Assembly: GCA_045589035.1 (NCBI GenBank)
Contig: JAZNFJ010000013.1
Coordinates: forward strand, 1-18,684
Length of the DNA stretch: 18,684 nt
Reading direction: 5' to 3'
From: Avoscillospira sp045589035
GTDB taxonomy: Bacteria; Bacillota; Clostridia; Oscillospirales; Oscillospiraceae
The notes below the pieces were generated by a model. It had not been told where the DNA came from. It did no database searches and worked only from the letters and a program-made list of their open reading frames with translations. Every line of letters starts with the position of its first letter. Positions within the stretch are counted from its first letter, which is position 1. Position numbers and translations under genes: made by a program. Below, one piece after another: positions 6,469-12,983 of the stretch.

Positions 6469-7107
6469 TTATTTTATTGTAAATATATCCCACGGTGCAA
6501 ACAGCGGCGGATTGTGGGTGAATGACAGCATCTCCCCGGTAATAGGATGAGGGAATGTCAGGCTATGGCACCACAGGCCCAGAGCATTTCCGAATGCCTT
6601 GCCGCCATATTTGCCATCACCCACCAAAGGCAGTTTCCGGGACGCAAACTGCACCCGAATCTGATGGGTGCGACCGGTATGCAGACGGATACGAACCAAA
6701 GACTGCTCCCCTGCCGTTTCCAGCAGCCGATAATCCAGTTTGGCATCCTTGACACCTTTCCGATGCCGATCCACCACATAGGTTTTGTTCCGCTGGCGGT
6801 CATGGAACAGAAGATCTTCCAATGTCGCTTCTGCCTCTGTGGGAACACCGCAGAGAACGGCCAGATAACGCTTGTCCATATTCCGCTCTTGCACGGTTTT
6901 GCTCAGTTCCGCTGCCGCTTTTTTACTAAGGGCAAAGACCATCACACCACCCACCTCTTTATCCAGTCGGTGGATCACATGGACCTGCTCCGCAGAAAGT
7001 TCCTTCCCCAACAGTTGGGGCATGCTGTGCTCCCCCGCATCCTGAGAAAGAACACCCGCAGGCTTGATGACCACGGCAATATGCTTGTCTGCATACAAAA
7101 TTTCCAT
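6469..7107 (-). CDS. RluA-family RNA pseudouridine synthase
   Basis: Isomerises uridine to pseudouridine in rRNA or tRNA. The catalytic motif HRLDKEVGG is at residues 46-54 with Asp49 as the nucleophile. The family motifs KRYLAVLCG, LHTGRTHQIRVQFA and LVGDGKYGG follow in the right order. It has 212 residues and lacks the N-terminal S4 domain of RluC/RluD, as in the shorter RluA/TruC-like members. The usual T-S-G after HRLD is changed to V-G-G (EVGG), a conservative difference seen in some short relatives. The ATG at 7107 has GGGAG seven bases upstream. It appears monocistronic, with its own promoter at 7134-7162 and a strong terminator. The target base cannot be read from sequence. Confidence 0.92.
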   Translation of the reverse strand: MEILYADKHIAVVIKPAGVLSQDAGEHSMPQLLGKELSAEQVHVIHRLDKEVGGVMVFALSKKAAAELSKTVQERNMDKRYLAVLCGVPTEAEATLEDLLFHDRQRNKTYVVDRHRKGVKDAKLDYRLLETAGEQSLVRIRLHTGRTHQIRVQFASRKLPLVGDGKYGGKAFGNALGLWCHSLTFPHPITGEMLSFTHNPPLFAPWDIFTIK

Positions 7108-7133
7108 AGAACTGCTCCCATTTCGTTTTTTTC

Positions 7134-7162
7134 ATTTTATCACGGACGGCACACCTGCGCAA
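7134..7162 (-). promoter_or_regulatory. Promoter of the pseudouridine synthase gene
   Basis: Minus-strand TTGCGC (7157-7162), 17-base spacer, TAAAAT (7134-7139). It is back to back with the ABC-exporter promoter; the two -35 elements are only four bases apart. Confidence 0.5.
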
Positions 7163-7166
7163 GGCA

Positions 7167-7195
7167 TTGCTTTTTCCCCCTGTTTTTCCTATAAT
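7167..7195 (+). promoter_or_regulatory. Promoter of the ABC exporter
   Basis: TTGCTT (7167-7172), 17-base spacer, perfect TATAAT (7190-7195). A GAGGTGG ribosome site at 7207-7213 precedes the ATG at 7218. Confidence 0.65.
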
Positions 7196-7217
7196 ATAAA
7201 GGAAATGAGGTGGACCG

Positions 7218-8969
7218 ATGAAACAGAAAGATTTCAAGAACTGGAGTGCTTTGCGGATCTTCCTTTCCTATTTCGCACCCCATAAAAAGTTGTTTGCACT
7301 GGACATCAGCTGCGCCTTTTTTGTGGCGCTGGTGGATCTGGCCTATCCCCTGATCTCCCGCCATGCCATGCAGGTACTGCTGCCAGAAAACAATTACTCT
7401 GTATTTTTTGTGGTCATGGCCGTGGTGGTCGTGGCTTATATTCTCCGTTCCCTGACCCACTATATGGTCATGTACAAAGGTCACACCTTCGGCATTCGTG
7501 TGGAAGCGGATATCCGGCTGGATCTGTTCTCCCACCTGCAGACCCTCGGCTTTGATTTCTTTGATGCAAATCGCACCGGTCAGCTGATGAGTCGGTTGAC
7601 CACAGATCTCTTTGAACTGACAGAGCTGGCCCATCACGGACCGGAAGATCTGTTCATCTCCTGTACCACCATCATCGGTGCGCTGATCGTCATGTTCACC
7701 GTAGAGTGGCGGCTGGCCATTGTGGTGGCGCTGCTGATCCCCATTTCCGTGACGGTGATCATGTCCCGCCGGAGAAAAATGGGTGAATGCTCCCGGCAGG
7801 TTAAAGCCAAAATCGGTGCCATCAACACGGAGATCGAATCCGCCCTGTCCGGTATGCGGACAGCCAAAGCCTTTGCCAATGAGGATTGGGAATTTGAGAA
7901 ATTCAATGATGCCAACACCCGTTTCAAGCATTCCAAAAGAGCATTTCACCGGGAAATGGGTATTTTCTCCGGCTTTATGGAGTTCTTCCTGTCCATTATG
8001 TCCGTGGCTGTCATTGCTGTCGGCGGCTGGCTGATTATGCACGGTCAGATGGACTACATCGACCTGATCACCTTCAGCCTTTATATTACCGCTTTTATCA
8101 ACCCCATCCGCAAGCTGGCATCCTTTGCCGAGCAGTATGCCGTGGGTATGGCAGGTCTGCAGCGGTTCCGGGAACTGATGTCCACAGAGCCTGCTTTGAC
8201 CGATGCCCCTGACGCCGTTTCTCCTGCGCAGCTGCAGGGTGATATTCTGGTAGATCGAGTGGACTTTGCCTACGAGGGAGATCTGGATGTGCTTCACGAT
8301 GTGAGTCTGCACATTCACCCCGGGGAAACCGTCGCTATCGTCGGTCCTTCCGGCGGCGGCAAAACAACATTATGTCAACTGCTACCCCGATTCTACGATG
8401 TCCAGAGCGGCAGCATTTCCATTGACGGCACCGATGTCCGCGCCATAACCCAGCAGTCTTTGCGTAAGAATATCGGCATCGTGCAGCAGGATGTGTTCCT
8501 CTTTGCCGATACGATCAAGGAGAATATCCGCTACGGCAAACCCGATGCCACCATGGAGGAGATCATTGAAGCCGCCAAAAAGGCCAACATCTACGAAGAT
8601 ATTCTGGCCATGCCCGATGGCTTTGACACCTATGTAGGCGAACGGGGCACGCTCCTGTCCGGCGGTCAGAAGCAGCGGATCGCCATTGCCCGGATTTTCC
8701 TGAAAAATCCCCCCATTCTTATTTTGGATGAAGCCACATCCGCTTTGGACACGCTCACAGAAGCCCGTATTCAGGCTGCTTTTGATGCGCTGGCTGCCGG
8801 CCGTACCACCCTGATCATCGCCCACCGGCTTTCCACCATCCGCAATGCCAACCGAATCTTGGTCATCAGTGAAGGCCGCATTCAGGAACAGGGCAGCCAC
8901 GAGCGGCTGATGGCGGAAAACGGCATTTATGCCAATCTCTACAACACCCAGACCAAACTCCGCAGCTGA
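7218..8969 (+). CDS. ABC exporter half-transporter (TMD-NBD fusion)
   Basis: Single-chain half-transporter of the MsbA/multidrug/lipid-export superfamily that would act as a homodimer in the cytoplasmic membrane. The first about 320 residues are a six-helix type I exporter domain, including helices near 23-45, 58-82, 140-180 and 245-285. The nucleotide-binding domain follows: Walker A GPSGGGKTT at 376-384, Q-loop QQDVFLFADTIKENI, signature LSGGQKQR at 480-487, Walker B ILILDEATSALD with Asp504/Glu505, and H-loop IIAHRLST. All catalytic residues are present, so it should be active. It has 583 residues, normal for the family. There is no partner half-transporter nearby, so a homodimer is favoured. 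The substrate cannot be inferred from the neighbours. Confidence 0.95.
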   Translation: MKQKDFKNWSALRIFLSYFAPHKKLFALDISCAFFVALVDLAYPLISRHAMQVLLPENNYSVFFVVMAVVVVAYILRSLTHYMVMYKGHTFGIRVEADIRLDLFSHLQTLGFDFFDANRTGQLMSRLTTDLFELTELAHHGPEDLFISCTTIIGALIVMFTVEWRLAIVVALLIPISVTVIMSRRRKMGECSRQVKAKIGAINTEIESALSGMRTAKAFANEDWEFEKFNDANTRFKHSKRAFHREMGIFSGFMEFFLSIMSVAVIAVGGWLIMHGQMDYIDLITFSLYITAFINPIRKLASFAEQYAVGMAGLQRFRELMSTEPALTDAPDAVSPAQLQGDILVDRVDFAYEGDLDVLHDVSLHIHPGETVAIVGPSGGGKTTLCQLLPRFYDVQSGSISIDGTDVRAITQQSLRKNIGIVQQDVFLFADTIKENIRYGKPDATMEEIIEAAKKANIYEDILAMPDGFDTYVGERGTLLSGGQKQRIAIARIFLKNPPILILDEATSALDTLTEARIQAAFDALAAGRTTLIIAHRLSTIRNANRILVISEGRIQEQGSHERLMAENGIYANLYNTQTKLRS

Positions 8970-8972
8970 CAG

Positions 8973-9001
8973 TTGTTTTCTGCAGGCGGTTGTGCTACAA
9001 T
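8973..9001 (+). promoter_or_regulatory. Possible promoter before the amidohydrolase gene
   Basis: TTGTTT (8973-8978), 17-base spacer, TACAAT (8996-9001). It lies immediately after the ABC exporter stop. Just downstream TTCTGC (9003-9008) can pair with GCAGAA (9017-9022), a stem ending a few bases before the start codon. Confidence 0.45.
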
Positions 9002-9026
9002 CTTCTGCGAAAGAAGGCAGAAATAC

Positions 9027-9815
9027 ATGAAAATTGCAGACGCACACGCACATATTTTTCCCGATAAGATTGCCGAAAAGGCATCTCAGGCCATCGGTGA
9101 GTTTTACGAAATTCCCATGTGTCACATTGCCGCCATGGGTGAACTGCTGGAAGAAGAGCAGAAAGCAGGCATTGAAACCTTCGTGGTGTCCAGCTCCGCA
9201 ACTTCTCCGGAACAGGCGGCTCATATCAATGATTTTATCGCCCAGAGTATCAGCCGGTTCCCTAATATAATCGGTCTTGGCAGCTTGTTCCCCACCATGG
9301 AAGGTTGGGAAGAAGAACTGGAGCGACTCACTGCCCTCGGTCTTCGCGGCATCAAGATCCATTCGGATTTTCAAAAAATTCCCATTGACGAGCCCAAAGC
9401 CATTCCCATGTACAAAGCCATTGCAAAAGCAGGGCTCCCCGTCCTGTTCCATATGGGCGATGACCGATACGACTATTCCGCGCCGGAACGGCTGGAAAAT
9501 CTTATCCGTCAGGTACCGGATCTGATTGCCATCGGCGCCCACTTCGGCGGTTATCAGGCATGGGATCGTTCCAGCGCCCATATATTGCCGGAAAATGTGT
9601 TTTACGACACCTCCAGCAGTCTGATGTTTCTGGGCAAAGATCGGGCCTTGGATTTTATGGACAAAATCGGTCCTCACCGTTTCCTGTTTGGATCGGATTT
9701 CCCCATGTGGAATCCCGGGGAAGAGCTGGATCGTTTTCTGAATCTGGGTCTGGATGAAAGTACCCGGGATCGCATTTTGTACGGCAATTTTGAACGGCTG
9801 TTTCTCAGCCGTTAA
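9027..9815 (+). CDS. Amidohydrolase-2 family metal-dependent hydrolase
   Basis: TIM-barrel metal hydrolase or decarboxylase of the amidohydrolase-2 group (PF04909 type). Substrate unknown. Metal-site residues are visible at family positions: HAH (His7, His9) in MKIADAHAHIFP, His142 in VLFHMGDD, His172 in IGAHFGG, and Asp224 in FGSDFPMW. The segment GLRGIKIHSDFQ (105-116) matches the loop that often carries a metal-bridging Lys or neighbouring residues. The start is the ATG at 9027, since the protein then begins at the first barrel strand; the open frame back to 8973 is a promoter-like stretch. It has 262 residues. The Shine-Dalgarno site (AAGG) is weak and sits in a small hairpin. radC follows 15 bases later with a strong site, so the two are probably co-transcribed. 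Confidence 0.87.
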   Translation: MKIADAHAHIFPDKIAEKASQAIGEFYEIPMCHIAAMGELLEEEQKAGIETFVVSSSATSPEQAAHINDFIAQSISRFPNIIGLGSLFPTMEGWEEELERLTALGLRGIKIHSDFQKIPIDEPKAIPMYKAIAKAGLPVLFHMGDDRYDYSAPERLENLIRQVPDLIAIGAHFGGYQAWDRSSAHILPENVFYDTSSSLMFLGKDRALDFMDKIGPHRFLFGSDFPMWNPGEELDRFLNLGLDESTRDRILYGNFERLFLSR

Positions 9816-9830
9816 TAGGAGGCATATTCC

Positions 9831-10511
9831 ATGATCGACCACAGCGGACACCGCAGTCGGCTCCGCAGCCGTTTTCTTACCCACGGTCTGGATGTGCTGC
9901 AGGATCACGAAGTGCTGGAACTGCTCTTATTCTATGCCCAGCCCAGAAAAGACACCAATGCCACCGCACGGCTGCTTCTGGACCATTTTGGCAGTATCGC
10001 CGCTGTACTGGAAGCACCTCTTGCAGAACTGAAAGCTGTTGCCGGTATTGGAGAGCACGCAGCCGTTCTGCTGCATCTGATCACGCCCCTTTCCCGGCGG
10101 TATCTGCTCTCCAGAACCGAAAAAGGCATCAGCCTGCCCACTTCCAAAGACTGCGGAGAGTATCTGCTGCCCTATTTCTTCGGTGCAACGGAAGAACTGG
10201 TCTATCTGCTTTGTCTGGATGCCAAGTGCAAGGTCCTCGCCTGCCGTCTGCTTCAGTCCGGCACTGTCAACTCTGCTGCCGTGCCCATCCGCAAAGCTGC
10301 CGAGGTTGCCATAGCCTGCAATGCCAGCGCCGTCATTCTGGCGCACAACCACACCAGCGGTCTGGCTCTGCCCTCCCGGGCGGATATTGAAGTAACCGAA
10401 CTGCTGCGAAAGACTTTGGAGCCGCTGGAAATTCAGCTGGTGGATCACATCATCGTGGCAGACGGAGAATTTGTTTCCATGATGGACAGCGACCGTCTTG
10501 ACAGCATCTGA
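9831..10511 (+). CDS. radC: RadC/JAB-domain protein
   Basis: RadC-family protein. Despite the name, a direct repair role is disputed; the C-terminal fold is a JAMM/MPN metalloprotease-like domain. N-terminal about 90 residues contain the UPF0758 helical region with a helix-hairpin-helix (LKAVAGIGEHAAVLL, 67-81). The JAMM part shows Glu121/Glu122 and the metal motif HNHTSGLALPSRAD with His172, His174 and Asp185. The usual form is HNHPSGDPTPSxxD, so Pro and Asp in the loop are replaced (by Thr and Leu), while all metal ligands remain. It has 226 residues, normal length. GGAGG precedes the ATG at 9831. The last codons overlap the -35 element of the thiT promoter. Confidence 0.93.
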   Translation: MIDHSGHRSRLRSRFLTHGLDVLQDHEVLELLLFYAQPRKDTNATARLLLDHFGSIAAVLEAPLAELKAVAGIGEHAAVLLHLITPLSRRYLLSRTEKGISLPTSKDCGEYLLPYFFGATEELVYLLCLDAKCKVLACRLLQSGTVNSAAVPIRKAAEVAIACNASAVILAHNHTSGLALPSRADIEVTELLRKTLEPLEIQLVDHIIVADGEFVSMMDSDRLDSI

Positions 10512-10526
10512 AACACCGATTATAAT
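10498..10526 (+). promoter_or_regulatory. Consensus sigma-A promoter for the TPP riboswitch and thiT
   Basis: TTGACA (10498-10503), 17-base spacer, TATAAT (10521-10526): 12 of 12 consensus positions. The -35 lies in the last codons of radC and the spacer covers its stop. Transcription should start near 10533, just before the riboswitch. Such a strong promoter fits control at the RNA level. Confidence 0.9.
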
Positions 10527-10546
10527 ACTCTTGAACCGCGACAACC

Positions 10547-10644
10547 AAACACAGGGGCGCTGGACGCAGTCCGGCTGAGATTGGAAGGAAATGCCCTTCC
10601 GGGTCCCTTAACCTGATCCGGGTAATGCCGGCGTAGGAAGCTGT
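10547..10644 (+). promoter_or_regulatory. TPP riboswitch (THI element)
   Basis: Thiamine pyrophosphate aptamer. The conserved pyrimidine-sensor motif CTGAGA is at 10575-10580. The pyrophosphate-sensor arm is ACCTGATCCGGGTAATGCC (10611-10629) followed by GGCGTAGGAAG. The variable P3 stem GGAAGG/CCTTCC (10583-10588 with 10595-10600) lies between. P1 closes through ACAG (10551-10554) and CTGT (10641-10644), extendable by A-U pairs. The 3' base of P1 at 10641 also belongs to GAAGC (10637-10641), which can pair with GCTTC (10662-10666) and would disturb the following terminator stem, giving a simple ligand-off/ligand-on switch. Confidence 0.96.
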
Positions 10645-10667
10645 TTTGTATATCTGTACTTGCTTCG

Positions 10668-10704
10668 TACCGCACTACCGTTTGGATGGTGCGGTATCTT
10701 TTTT
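10668..10704 (+). terminator. Riboswitch-controlled intrinsic terminator
   Basis: TACCGCAC (10668-10675) pairs with GTGCGGTA (10689-10696), followed by TC and six T (10699-10704). It lies between the TPP aptamer and the thiT ribosome site. Base 10668-10670 can instead pair in GTAC(10656-10659)/GTAC(10667-10670), part of the likely antiterminator. TPP binding should favour termination. Confidence 0.88.
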
Positions 10705-10719
10705 CAAGGAGGTCTATTT

Positions 10720-11283
10720 ATGACCAAAGCAAGTTCTTCCCGTACTGCCGTTCGCACCCTGTGCGAAGGCGCGCTGATGATCGCCCTTGCGGAGATCCTC
10801 AGCTTCCTGCCCCTGTACAAAATGCCCTGGGGCGGTTCCATTGATCTGGCTATGCTTCCCATTTTCCTGTTCTGTGCCCGGTGGGGCTTCGGACCGGGTA
10901 TGCTGGCAAGCATTGCCCATGCGGTTCTGCAGACCCTGTTTGAAGGCGGCATCGCTATCGGCTGGCAGAGCATTGTCGGCGATTTTCTGTTGGCCTATTC
11001 CGTTCTGGGTGTGGCCGGCCTGTTCTGGAAGGTCAAAGGCGGTTTCTACATCGGCACTTTGGTGGGCTGCGCCCTGCGCTTCCTCGTCCACTACGTGGTC
11101 GGCGCTACCATCTGGGCCGAATACATGCCGGAGGTCTTCTTCAATATGACCATGACCACACCGTGGATCTACTCCGCCCTGTACAACGGCTTCTACATGG
11201 TCATCGATTGTGCCGCTGTGTTGCTGGTGGGCTTTCTCTTGAGCAGAACCCCTGCCGCAAAGTATCTCAAACCATACAACTAA
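10720..11283 (+). CDS. thiT: ThiT thiamine transporter, S component of an ECF system
   Basis: Membrane substrate-binding subunit that delivers thiamine to the shared ECF energy module (EcfA/A'/T, not in the window). The start is the ATG at 10720 (MTKASSSRTAVRTL) after a perfect AAGGAGG at 10706-10712; the open frame back to 10660 is terminator sequence. It has 187 residues with six hydrophobic segments. The family phrase MPWGGSIDLAMLPIFLF is at 35-51. His124, Trp132, Tyr155 and Asn156 (FLVHYVVGATIW and ALYNGFYM) lie where the lactococcal ThiT thiamine pocket residues are known. A small-residue helix GALMIALAE near 17-25 fits the AxxxA contact to EcfT. The upstream TPP riboswitch independently supports thiamine as substrate. 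Confidence 0.95.
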   Translation: MTKASSSRTAVRTLCEGALMIALAEILSFLPLYKMPWGGSIDLAMLPIFLFCARWGFGPGMLASIAHAVLQTLFEGGIAIGWQSIVGDFLLAYSVLGVAGLFWKVKGGFYIGTLVGCALRFLVHYVVGATIWAEYMPEVFFNMTMTTPWIYSALYNGFYMVIDCAAVLLVGFLLSRTPAAKYLKPYN

Positions 11284-11286
11284 ACG

Positions 11287-11320
11287 AAAAACGCAGACGG
11301 AATATTCCGTCTGCGTTTTT
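11287..11320. terminator. Bidirectional palindromic terminator between thiT and aroD-like gene
   Basis: AAAAACGCAGACGGAAT (11287-11303) is followed at once by its exact reverse complement (11304-11320), a 34-base perfect palindrome with A-tract and T-tract ends. It starts three bases after the thiT stop and ends one base before the aroD-like stop, so it can end both converging transcripts. Confidence 0.95.
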
Positions 11321-12070
11321 TTACATATGGGCCCGTATGGCCTTTACATCTTCCAGTAAAGGCTGGGCGGGAGTGGCATATTCATCATGTTCATACACAC
11401 AAAGATACATACAACAACCCAACTGACCGCCGATTCTTCTCACCAATCCACATTCTCCAACACAGAGGAAAAGGAATGGAATATCCAGTTTCTCTTTCAG
11501 CAGCTGAATGATCTTCAAATTCTCCAGTTGCTGCTCCATGGTATCGGCACCGGTGACAATCTTGGCAATATCCGCGCCTCGCTCCTGATGGGCAAGGGCT
11601 ATTTCCAGCACCCGCTCCGCCGGCGTGTAGGTAAAGACATGGGAGGACATGAGCACTTCCGCACCCTTTTTATGCAGCTGCTCAATAAGCTGTTTCTGCT
11701 TCTCCACCGCTGCCGGATCCATCGTCAGTTCTCCCGGTTGAGGATCAAAATAGTCACCCATCATATCGCAGAGAACCTTGCCATGATCTGCAATCTTCAG
11801 CAGTTCCTCTGCCAGATCTTCATCGGTTCTTCCCTCGTTTTCATAGGTACGATAGTTGGTCACATATACAGGCAAATCCGTACATGAAATCAGTTCCTTA
11901 TAAATTTCCTGCTTTTTATATTCCGGCTTCAGCCGTTCCAGTTGCACACCGAAGCCCTCTGCGCCCAAGGGAGCAGACAGATTCATCAGTTCCTTGATGC
12001 GATCAGGATCGCCTGCCTGCACCATAACGGTCAGCATGGCCTGTTCCCGGTTCAAAAAAGATTTCTTCAT
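11321..12070 (-). CDS. aroD: Type I 3-dehydroquinate dehydratase-like protein
   Basis: Schiff-base (class I) dehydroquinase fold, which interconverts 3-dehydroquinate and 3-dehydroshikimate. From the ATG at 12070 the protein has 249 residues. His144 (MSSHVFTYTP) and Lys170 (ADIAKIVTGADT) fall almost exactly at the E. coli catalytic numbers 143 and 170. Glu45-Arg46 (GVQLERLKPE), Arg74 (TNYRTYENEGRTD), Arg212 (GLVRRIGG), and the lid Thr233/Gln236 (ATPAQP; usually SAPGQ) correspond to other active-site positions. The usual SRxxGxxFGSxxTFA segment is divergent and Cys-rich (GQLGCCMYLCVYEHDEY). GGTGG precedes the start by seven bases; the SDR stop is one base upstream. The pairing with an SDR and a divergent AraC regulator, not with aro genes, suggests catabolism of quinate, shikimate or a related compound rather than chorismate synthesis. 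The fold is likely; the exact substrate is uncertain. Confidence 0.78.
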   Translation of the reverse strand: MKKSFLNREQAMLTVMVQAGDPDRIKELMNLSAPLGAEGFGVQLERLKPEYKKQEIYKELISCTDLPVYVTNYRTYENEGRTDEDLAEELLKIADHGKVLCDMMGDYFDPQPGELTMDPAAVEKQKQLIEQLHKKGAEVLMSSHVFTYTPAERVLEIALAHQERGADIAKIVTGADTMEQQLENLKIIQLLKEKLDIPFLFLCVGECGLVRRIGGQLGCCMYLCVYEHDEYATPAQPLLEDVKAIRAHM

Positions 12071-12071
12071 A

Positions 12072-12836
12072 TCAGTTCCACCGTCCCATCGCATTTCTTC
12101 CGCCATCGATCATGATATTTTCGCCATTGATGAACTGACCCTTGTCCGAAGCGATAAACAAACACAGATCGATGATTTCCTGCGGATCGGCAGCTCTGCC
12201 TGCAAGGGTTTTCATACCGGCCATAGCTTCTCTGGTCAGAACCGGACCCGGAGACACACAGACGCAGCGGATATTGTACTGCGCACCATACTGGGCAACG
12301 GATTTTGTCAAACCGAACATCAAACCGGCCTTGGAAGTAGGATAATCCATGCCGTAGCCGTCACCCTCCATACCGGTGATAGAACCGATATTGATAATCA
12401 GGCCATTGCGCTGCTCCCGCATCTGTTTCAAAACCGCATGGGCAAAATAAAAGGGACCCTTCAAATTGACATTGATGCCCCAGTCATAGACATCGATAGG
12501 CACATCGGGAAATTCGGGATACTTGCTTCTATCCACTTTTCTCATGCGGACAGCTGTACCGCCGGCAAAGTTTGCCATGACATCGATTTTGCCGAAGGCT
12601 TCCACTGCCGCATCTCTCGCATGGCATACCTGGGCGTAATCTCTCACATCGCAAACAACTCCGATTGCTTTCCCCTTTCCCTTTCCGTTGATCTCCTCAA
12701 CCTTTTCCATCAGAACAGACTCGTTGACATCGCACATGACCACATTCCCGCCCAAGTCGGTAAAATTCTGTGCAAACAAAAGTCCCATACCGGAAGCAGC
12801 ACCGGTAGAAACCGCAACCTGATTGGTAAAGTCCAT
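12072..12836 (-). CDS. SDR-family NAD-dependent oxidoreductase
   Basis: Classical short-chain dehydrogenase/reductase, 254 residues from the ATG at 12836 (MDFTNQVAVSTGAASGMG), with AGGAG eight bases upstream. The cofactor motif TGAASGMG is at 11-18. Asp36 at the end of strand 2 (VVMCDVNES) favours NAD over NADP. NFAGG is at 89-93, and the catalytic tetrad is Asn124, Ser152, Tyr165 and Lys169 (YPTSK). The C-terminal IMIDGGRNAMGRW is typical. It is the first gene of a two-gene operon with the dehydroquinase-like protein, divergent from an AraC regulator. A hydroxyl dehydrogenase acting on quinate, shikimate or a similar cyclic polyol acid is a reasonable inference, but SDR substrates cannot be read from these motifs. 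Confidence 0.9.
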   Translation of the reverse strand: MDFTNQVAVSTGAASGMGLLFAQNFTDLGGNVVMCDVNESVLMEKVEEINGKGKGKAIGVVCDVRDYAQVCHARDAAVEAFGKIDVMANFAGGTAVRMRKVDRSKYPEFPDVPIDVYDWGINVNLKGPFYFAHAVLKQMREQRNGLIINIGSITGMEGDGYGMDYPTSKAGLMFGLTKSVAQYGAQYNIRCVCVSPGPVLTREAMAGMKTLAGRAADPQEIIDLCLFIASDKGQFINGENIMIDGGRNAMGRWN

Positions 12837-12857
12837 AATCTCATCTCCTTTTTCTAT

Positions 12858-12885
12858 ATTATAGAGTCTCCTCCCCGTAAAACAA
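12858..12885 (-). promoter_or_regulatory. Promoter of the SDR-aroD-like operon
   Basis: Minus-strand perfect TATAAT (12858-12863) with only a poor -35, TTGTTT (12880-12885), at 16 bases. A good -10 with a weak -35 is typical of promoters that need an activator, here plausibly the AraC protein encoded divergently. Confidence 0.55.
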
Positions 12886-12919
12886 ATGCGCAAATCGGCT
12901 CTATATTGATCTTTTTGGC

Positions 12920-12935
12920 TTTAATTTTCATTAAA
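12920..12935. repeat. AT-rich dyad in the araC/SDR divergent region
   Basis: TTTAAT (12920-12925), TTTC, ATTAAA (12930-12935): a perfect 6+4+6 inverted repeat located just before the -35 of the regulator gene and about 35 bases upstream of the SDR -35. It is a candidate operator only by position. Confidence 0.35.
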
Positions 12936-12936
12936 T

Positions 12937-12966
12937 TTGACTTTTTCTTGATATTTATGGTATATT
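12937..12966 (+). promoter_or_regulatory. Promoter of the AraC-family regulator
   Basis: TTGACT (12937-12942), 18-base spacer, TATATT (12961-12966). The start codon is at 12984 with GGTGAGG at 12973-12979. Confidence 0.65.
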
Positions 12967-12983
12967 GTTCCGGGTGAGGTTTT

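Noticed and set aside
7140..8318. 392-codon minus-strand open frame opposite the ABC exporter
   Set aside because: It covers both divergent promoters and the exporter membrane domain in antisense; the His/Gln/Gly-rich product is a shadow.
8382..9908. 508-codon minus-strand open frame across the ABC exporter, amidohydrolase and radC
   Set aside because: It spans three clear genes and their intergenic regions in antisense and shows no protein-like motifs.
11287..11320. 34-base perfect palindrome as an attachment or recombination site
   Set aside because: Its A/T-tract ends and position between two converging stop codons fit a bidirectional terminator; no integrase or duplicated flanks are present.
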